From IMG/VR virus record IMGVR_UViG_3300020160_000423, positions 1 to 34,748 of that record: a stretch of DNA of 34,748 nt. One strand, given 5' to 3'. Source of the stretch: a virus. Both the position numbers and the translations under genes were made by a program. Positions 31,958 to 34,748 of the stretch are shown piece after piece. The notes under the pieces were generated by a model. That model worked only from the letters and a program-made list of their open reading frames with translations. It made no database searches and was not told where the DNA came from. Numbering within the stretch: the first letter of the stretch is position 1; each line of letters opens with the position of its first letter.

Positions 31958-32524
31958 ATGGATAAAGAACTAGTAGGTCAGCAAACATACTATCCAGGCT
32001 TTGCGCTTAATGGATATCTTGAAAAGCAACTTAAGTTGTTTGATATTGTTCCAGCCTCACAAACATTCAGCCCTTTTATTCCAGTATCAGCAACTAGCAT
32101 AGATGACCTCTATTCAGAACTAATATCTACAGATTCTTCGCTTCCAGTCCTTATAGCATTTGACACACTATCAAGATTTAGACCAAGCCCTTTTTATAGG
32201 CACAAAAGAGAACAAATGATGTATACAGTTCACGGACCACTTGAAAAGGTTTTGGCAACTATTCGTATTATTAATGCTGCCCTTGACAGAGAAGACTCAT
32301 CTGCACAAGATCTCAACTCCTGGTCTGCTGCTAATCAGGACTCTATTGGCACTATTTCACAGCCAGTATTTTTCCACAATACTAAGACTTTTCAGGTAGA
32401 CGAGTCTAGAGACCTTCTAGAATTGCAGTCTGCCCAGGGGTCAATGAGAATGATTTATAGAAATAAAGTGATTGTTCAGTATGACTATCACACGAATGAC
32501 CCACTAGACGCATTATACACTTAA
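31958..32524 (+). CDS. Probable tail terminator protein
   Basis: 188 residues directly before the tail tube gene. YDLY-like helix-strand pattern (SIDDLYSELISTDSSLPVLI), KREQMMYTVHGPLEKVLATI and a central helix, then FHNTKTFQVDESRDLLELQS and MRMIYRNKVIVQYDYHTND. The size and position are those of a tail terminator, the hexamer that caps the tail tube. No unique motif; by synteny. Confidence 0.55.
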   Translation: MDKELVGQQTYYPGFALNGYLEKQLKLFDIVPASQTFSPFIPVSATSIDDLYSELISTDSSLPVLIAFDTLSRFRPSPFYRHKREQMMYTVHGPLEKVLATIRIINAALDREDSSAQDLNSWSAANQDSIGTISQPVFFHNTKTFQVDESRDLLELQSAQGSMRMIYRNKVIVQYDYHTNDPLDALYT

Positions 32525-32529
32525 AAGGC

Positions 32530-32538
32530 TGTTATACT
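32530..32538 (+). promoter_or_regulatory. Extended -10 promoter of the tail tube gene
   Basis: TGT TATACT, with a predicted leader of about 59 nt. A small hairpin (ATCTAT 32571-32576, ATAGAT 32580-32585) lies in the leader, before AGAGGTGA. Confidence 0.55.
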
Positions 32539-32603
32539 TAGGTTGAGGAAACAAGCGCCAACAACTTAATATCTATTCTATAGATTACAGAAAGAGGTGA
32601 AAA

Positions 32604-33239
32604 ATGGCATATAGTCGTGGTTCGTCAACCAACATCATCGTTGGAGCAGCAGCACTTTTCGTTGCAGATACAACACTAGCAGCAGATACCCTAGAGGCAT
32701 TTGATGGTACAGAGTCTTTTAGAGAGACACTTGCAGATGATGCAGGTTATACAAACGTAGGTTACACCATGAACGGTCTTGAATTGCAGTTCCAGCCTGA
32801 CTTCGGCGAAGTACAGGTTGACCAGATTCTTGACGTTGCTAAACTTTACAAGCAGGGTATGCAGGTAAATCTTGCAACTGCTTTTGCTGAGGCTACACTA
32901 GAAAATCTTCTACTTGCTTTAGCATTCAGCGATTCACAATTAACAGGCACAAAGTCAACATCTAACGGACAGGTTCTTAACCTTTCTGCTGGTGAACTTG
33001 GCGAATGTCCAGTTGAGCGTGGTATCGTTGCAATCGGTCCTGGTACAGGTGATTGCGTAGACTCTGCAACAGTAGAGCGTGTCTACACAGCATACCGTGC
33101 ACTCTCAATTGAGAATGTAACAGTATCTGCAAAGCGTGATGAGGCTTCAATGTTTGAAGTATCATTCCGTCTCCTTCCAGAGGACACATCTGGTTCATAC
33201 GGTAAGATCGTAGATCGTACCTTCGATCCAGCATCATAA
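32604..33239 (+). CDS. Major tail (tube) protein
   Basis: 211 residues. It begins MAYSRGSSTNIIVGAAALFV, with an FRETLADDAGYTNVGYTMNG strand pair and ENVTVSAKRDEASMFEVSFR, then DRTFDPAS at the end. This layout is characteristic of siphovirus tail tube proteins that stack around the tape measure. Arg and other codons (CGT, GGT) match those of the capsid gene, in line with high expression. It is flanked by its own promoter and a UUCG-capped terminator, so it is a single-gene unit. Confidence 0.8.
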   Translation: MAYSRGSSTNIIVGAAALFVADTTLAADTLEAFDGTESFRETLADDAGYTNVGYTMNGLELQFQPDFGEVQVDQILDVAKLYKQGMQVNLATAFAEATLENLLLALAFSDSQLTGTKSTSNGQVLNLSAGELGECPVERGIVAIGPGTGDCVDSATVERVYTAYRALSIENVTVSAKRDEASMFEVSFRLLPEDTSGSYGKIVDRTFDPAS

Positions 33240-33260
33240 TTTAAACAATTATACGACTTG

Positions 33261-33293
33261 GCCCATCTCTTCGGAGGTGGGCTTTGTTGTTTT
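33261..33293 (+). terminator. Intrinsic terminator with UUCG tetraloop
   Basis: GCCCATCTC (33261-33269), loop TTCG, GAGGTGGGC (33274-33282): 9 bp with one G-U pair, followed by a T-rich stretch to 33293. It separates the tail tube gene from the chaperone genes. Confidence 0.88.
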
Positions 33294-33294
33294 G

Positions 33295-33303
33295 TGATAG
33301 AAT
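33295..33303 (+). promoter_or_regulatory. Extended -10 promoter, near-leaderless type
   Basis: TGA TAGAAT ends 9 nt before the ATG at 33313; no Shine-Dalgarno. It lies directly behind the terminator. Confidence 0.5.
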
Positions 33304-33312
33304 AGAATCTCT

Positions 33313-34002
33313 ATGGCAACCACAGTATATAATAGTGATTTTATTACACTAGTAAATAATAAAATAGTTGAAGTTACTCCACTTAAGATTAAATATCTTC
33401 GTGAGTTTATGATTGCTTTTGATAAAATTAAAGACACACACACCGATGATGAATCTATAGTTGTTCTTGTTGAGTGTGCAAGAATTTGCATGAAACAATA
33501 TTGTCCAGAAATATCTTCTACTACAGAAGATGTAGAAAATAATCTTAATTTGCCAACAATATATAAAGTACTAGAGGTTGCTGCAGGCATAAAGATAAAC
33601 AAGTCATCTGAAGAGCCAGTAAAAGAGCAAGCAGAAAAAGGAAATACTTGGGCTGATCTAGACCTTGCCAAGTTAGAAGCAGAGGTATTTTTGCTGGGAA
33701 TTTGGAAAGATTATCAAGAACTAGAACTATCACTATCTATGCCAGAGTTAATGGCAACACTAGATATAAGCAGAGAGTTAGATTATTCAGAAAAAAAGTT
33801 TTTGGCTGCCATTCAGGGTGTTGACTTAGATGCTGAGTCTGGCAAAGGCAAGGGGCAACAAGAATGGGAAGATATGAAGGCTAGAGTATTTAGTGGTGGT
33901 CAAACAAGTGATTCAAATGATGTGTTATCTCTTCAAGGACCAAAGGCTAAGCAACTTGGGTTTGGTATCGGTATGGGTTTAGATTACGAAAATCTAACAT
34001 AA
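33313..34002 (+). CDS. Tail assembly chaperone, long form (G plus T-like domain)
   Basis: 229 residues. Residues 1-95 are homologous to the whole short chaperone at 34053: MATTVYNSDF versus MATTVHEGKE, VTPLKIKYLREFM versus VRPLKISLLRPFM, LVECARICMKQYCPE versus LMECVQIAMEQFNPE, LPTIYKVLEVAAGIKI versus LPTVYEIIEAASGVKL. Residues 110-229 are an additional domain (LDLAKLEAEVFLLGIWKDYQ, LSMPELMATL, KKFLAAIQGVDLDAESGKGK, MKARVFSGGQTSDSNDVLSL). This corresponds to the frameshift-extended GT form of lambda-like phages, but here it is a normal gene. No Shine-Dalgarno, so weak leaderless expression is likely. Confidence 0.75.
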   Translation: MATTVYNSDFITLVNNKIVEVTPLKIKYLREFMIAFDKIKDTHTDDESIVVLVECARICMKQYCPEISSTTEDVENNLNLPTIYKVLEVAAGIKINKSSEEPVKEQAEKGNTWADLDLAKLEAEVFLLGIWKDYQELELSLSMPELMATLDISRELDYSEKKFLAAIQGVDLDAESGKGKGQQEWEDMKARVFSGGQTSDSNDVLSLQGPKAKQLGFGIGMGLDYENLT

Positions 34003-34017
34003 AAATAGGCTTGTTTG

Positions 34018-34026
34018 TGCTATAAT
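34018..34026 (+). promoter_or_regulatory. Extended -10 promoter of the short chaperone
   Basis: TGC TATAAT ends 26 nt before the ATG at 34053. The leader carries AGGAGG overlapping the palindrome CCTATATAGG (34035-34044). Confidence 0.55.
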
Positions 34027-34052
34027 TGAGGAAGCCTATATAGGAGGAAAAA

Positions 34053-34385
34053 ATGGCAACAACAGTGCATGAGGGTAAAGAACTTATCCTGATGGACGGA
34101 ACAAAGATTAGCGTTAGACCGCTTAAGATTTCTTTGCTTCGCCCATTCATGAGTAAGTTCGAAAAGGTAGCAGATGTGGCAGAGGATAATGAAAAGTCTA
34201 TGGCTCTTCTTATGGAATGTGTACAGATTGCTATGGAGCAATTTAATCCAGAACTTGCAAAAGATAAGGATAAACTAGAAGACATTCTTGATCTTCCAAC
34301 AGTTTATGAAATTATTGAAGCAGCCTCTGGAGTTAAACTATCAGATGCAAATGCTTTGTTAAACACAGTACTTGCAAACAATTAA
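34053..34385 (+). CDS. Tail assembly chaperone, short form (G-like)
   Basis: 110 residues, consisting of the N-terminal domain only. It binds the tape measure during tail assembly by family analogy. The strong AGGAGG and own promoter suggest much higher expression than the long paralogue. Only 22 nt separate its stop from the tape measure start, so there is no room for an overlapping frameshift extension. Confidence 0.75.
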   Translation: MATTVHEGKELILMDGTKISVRPLKISLLRPFMSKFEKVADVAEDNEKSMALLMECVQIAMEQFNPELAKDKDKLEDILDLPTVYEIIEAASGVKLSDANALLNTVLANN

Positions 34386-34407
34386 ACAATAGAAAAGGTG
34401 CTAGTTA

Positions 34408-34748
34408 ATGGCTGACGTAAATGCTAATATTGGCGTACATATTGATGCGTCTGCAGCACTTGCGGAACTAAAAAATCTACAGCGTCAACTAGCCACCTTT
34501 CATGCGTCCATCGCTAAGGGCAGTGCTGCTAGTGCTATGGCACAAAAGAATTTACAGACTAACCTCTTAAATTCTATAAATGCTACAGGACAGTTCACTG
34601 CCCAGATGGGCCTTGTAAGAACATCGACAGAATCATTTACTCATGCCTTAGAAAAAAATAAGTTAGGCATGAAAGAGTACTTCCGATATGCTGGAGGTGC
34701 TACAAAAACTTTTGGTAGATTATTTAAGCAAGAGTTTGACACCATTGA
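34408..34748 (+). CDS. Tape measure protein, N-terminal fragment
   Basis: The frame is open from the ATG at 34408 (AAGGTG 7 nt upstream) to the window end, 113 codons. It begins MADVNANIGVHIDASAALAE and continues with long amphipathic helices (LKNLQRQLATFHASIAKGSA, KNKLGMKEYFRYAGGATKTF). The position after the chaperones and the helical N-terminus are those of a tape measure protein, which sets tail length and is injected with DNA. The rest lies outside the window. Confidence 0.8.
   Translation, partial: MADVNANIGVHIDASAALAELKNLQRQLATFHASIAKGSAASAMAQKNLQTNLLNSINATGQFTAQMGLVRTSTESFTHALEKNKLGMKEYFRYAGGATKTFGRLFKQEFDTI

Noticed and set aside
34035-34044. Palindrome CCTATATAGG as an operator
   Set aside because: Short, A/T-centred and overlapping the ribosome binding site; chance is likely and no second copy was noticed.
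34360-34410. Possible slippery site at the end of the short chaperone gene
   Set aside because: Only 22 nt lie before the tape measure start and no T-like domain follows in another frame; the T-like domain is in the upstream paralogue.

Overview
The window is a 34.7-kb stretch of an AT-rich genome of a tailed double-stranded DNA phage (Caudoviricetes, probably siphovirus-like). It carries a canonical head and tail morphogenesis run: portal, prohead protease/scaffold, HK97-type major capsid, head-tail connectors, tail tube, tail assembly chaperones and the start of the tape measure. The host cannot be read directly. A monomeric B12-dependent ribonucleotide reductase, beta-sandwich and LamG-like minor tail proteins, and many apparently leaderless genes would all fit an actinobacterial host, possibly an aquatic low-GC one. 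That is inference only. All genes but one lie on the + strand. No integrase, tRNA, CRISPR array or terminase is visible.

Layout. (1) 1-165: a structured leader with a 13-bp stem and a C-rich loop. (2) 166-4142: a left tail-fibre/adhesin cluster. It holds a GD-motif beta-sandwich protein, a 27-residue ORF, a collagen-like protein, a second GD-motif protein and its partner, a short fibre, and two Fn3 proteins that end in long Phe-Phe-Pro repeats. (3) 4171-12026: an island of eight 2-oxoglutarate/Fe(II) oxygenases, two related DUF6065-like proteins and one short-chain dehydrogenase. Apart from the first gene they are packed head to tail, often with ATGA overlaps, behind one promoter. (4) 12067-12618: a single minus-strand secreted lysozyme/transglycosylase-like gene with its own promoter and a shared bidirectional terminator. 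(5) 12761-18788: a right tail-fibre cluster whose modules resemble those of the left cluster, closed by a strong terminator. (6) 18949-20982: class II ribonucleotide reductase. (7) 21018-24647: a 1209-residue LamG/carbohydrate-binding-like virion protein. (8) 24666-34748: head and tail morphogenesis genes.

How it fits together. The island lies between two fibre clusters that encode a Gly-X-Y collagen stretch and Pro-rich repeat tails. The simplest testable idea is that the phage hydroxylates its own fibre proteins, or else host-surface molecules. Regulation is unusually legible. Seventeen sites carry an extended -10 of the form TGN followed by TATAAT, TATACT or TAGAAT, and they fall into spacing classes. 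Seven genes begin 6-9 nt after the -10 with no Shine-Dalgarno, so they are probably leaderless. Four begin exactly 17 nt after it with a Shine-Dalgarno in the gap. The rest have longer leaders, two of which start with a perfect stem-loop at the predicted transcript start.

Other points that stand out are a scaffold start nested in frame inside the protease gene, a free-standing copy of the capsid protein's N-terminal arm directly after the capsid gene, and tail assembly chaperones encoded as two separate paralogues rather than by a frameshift.
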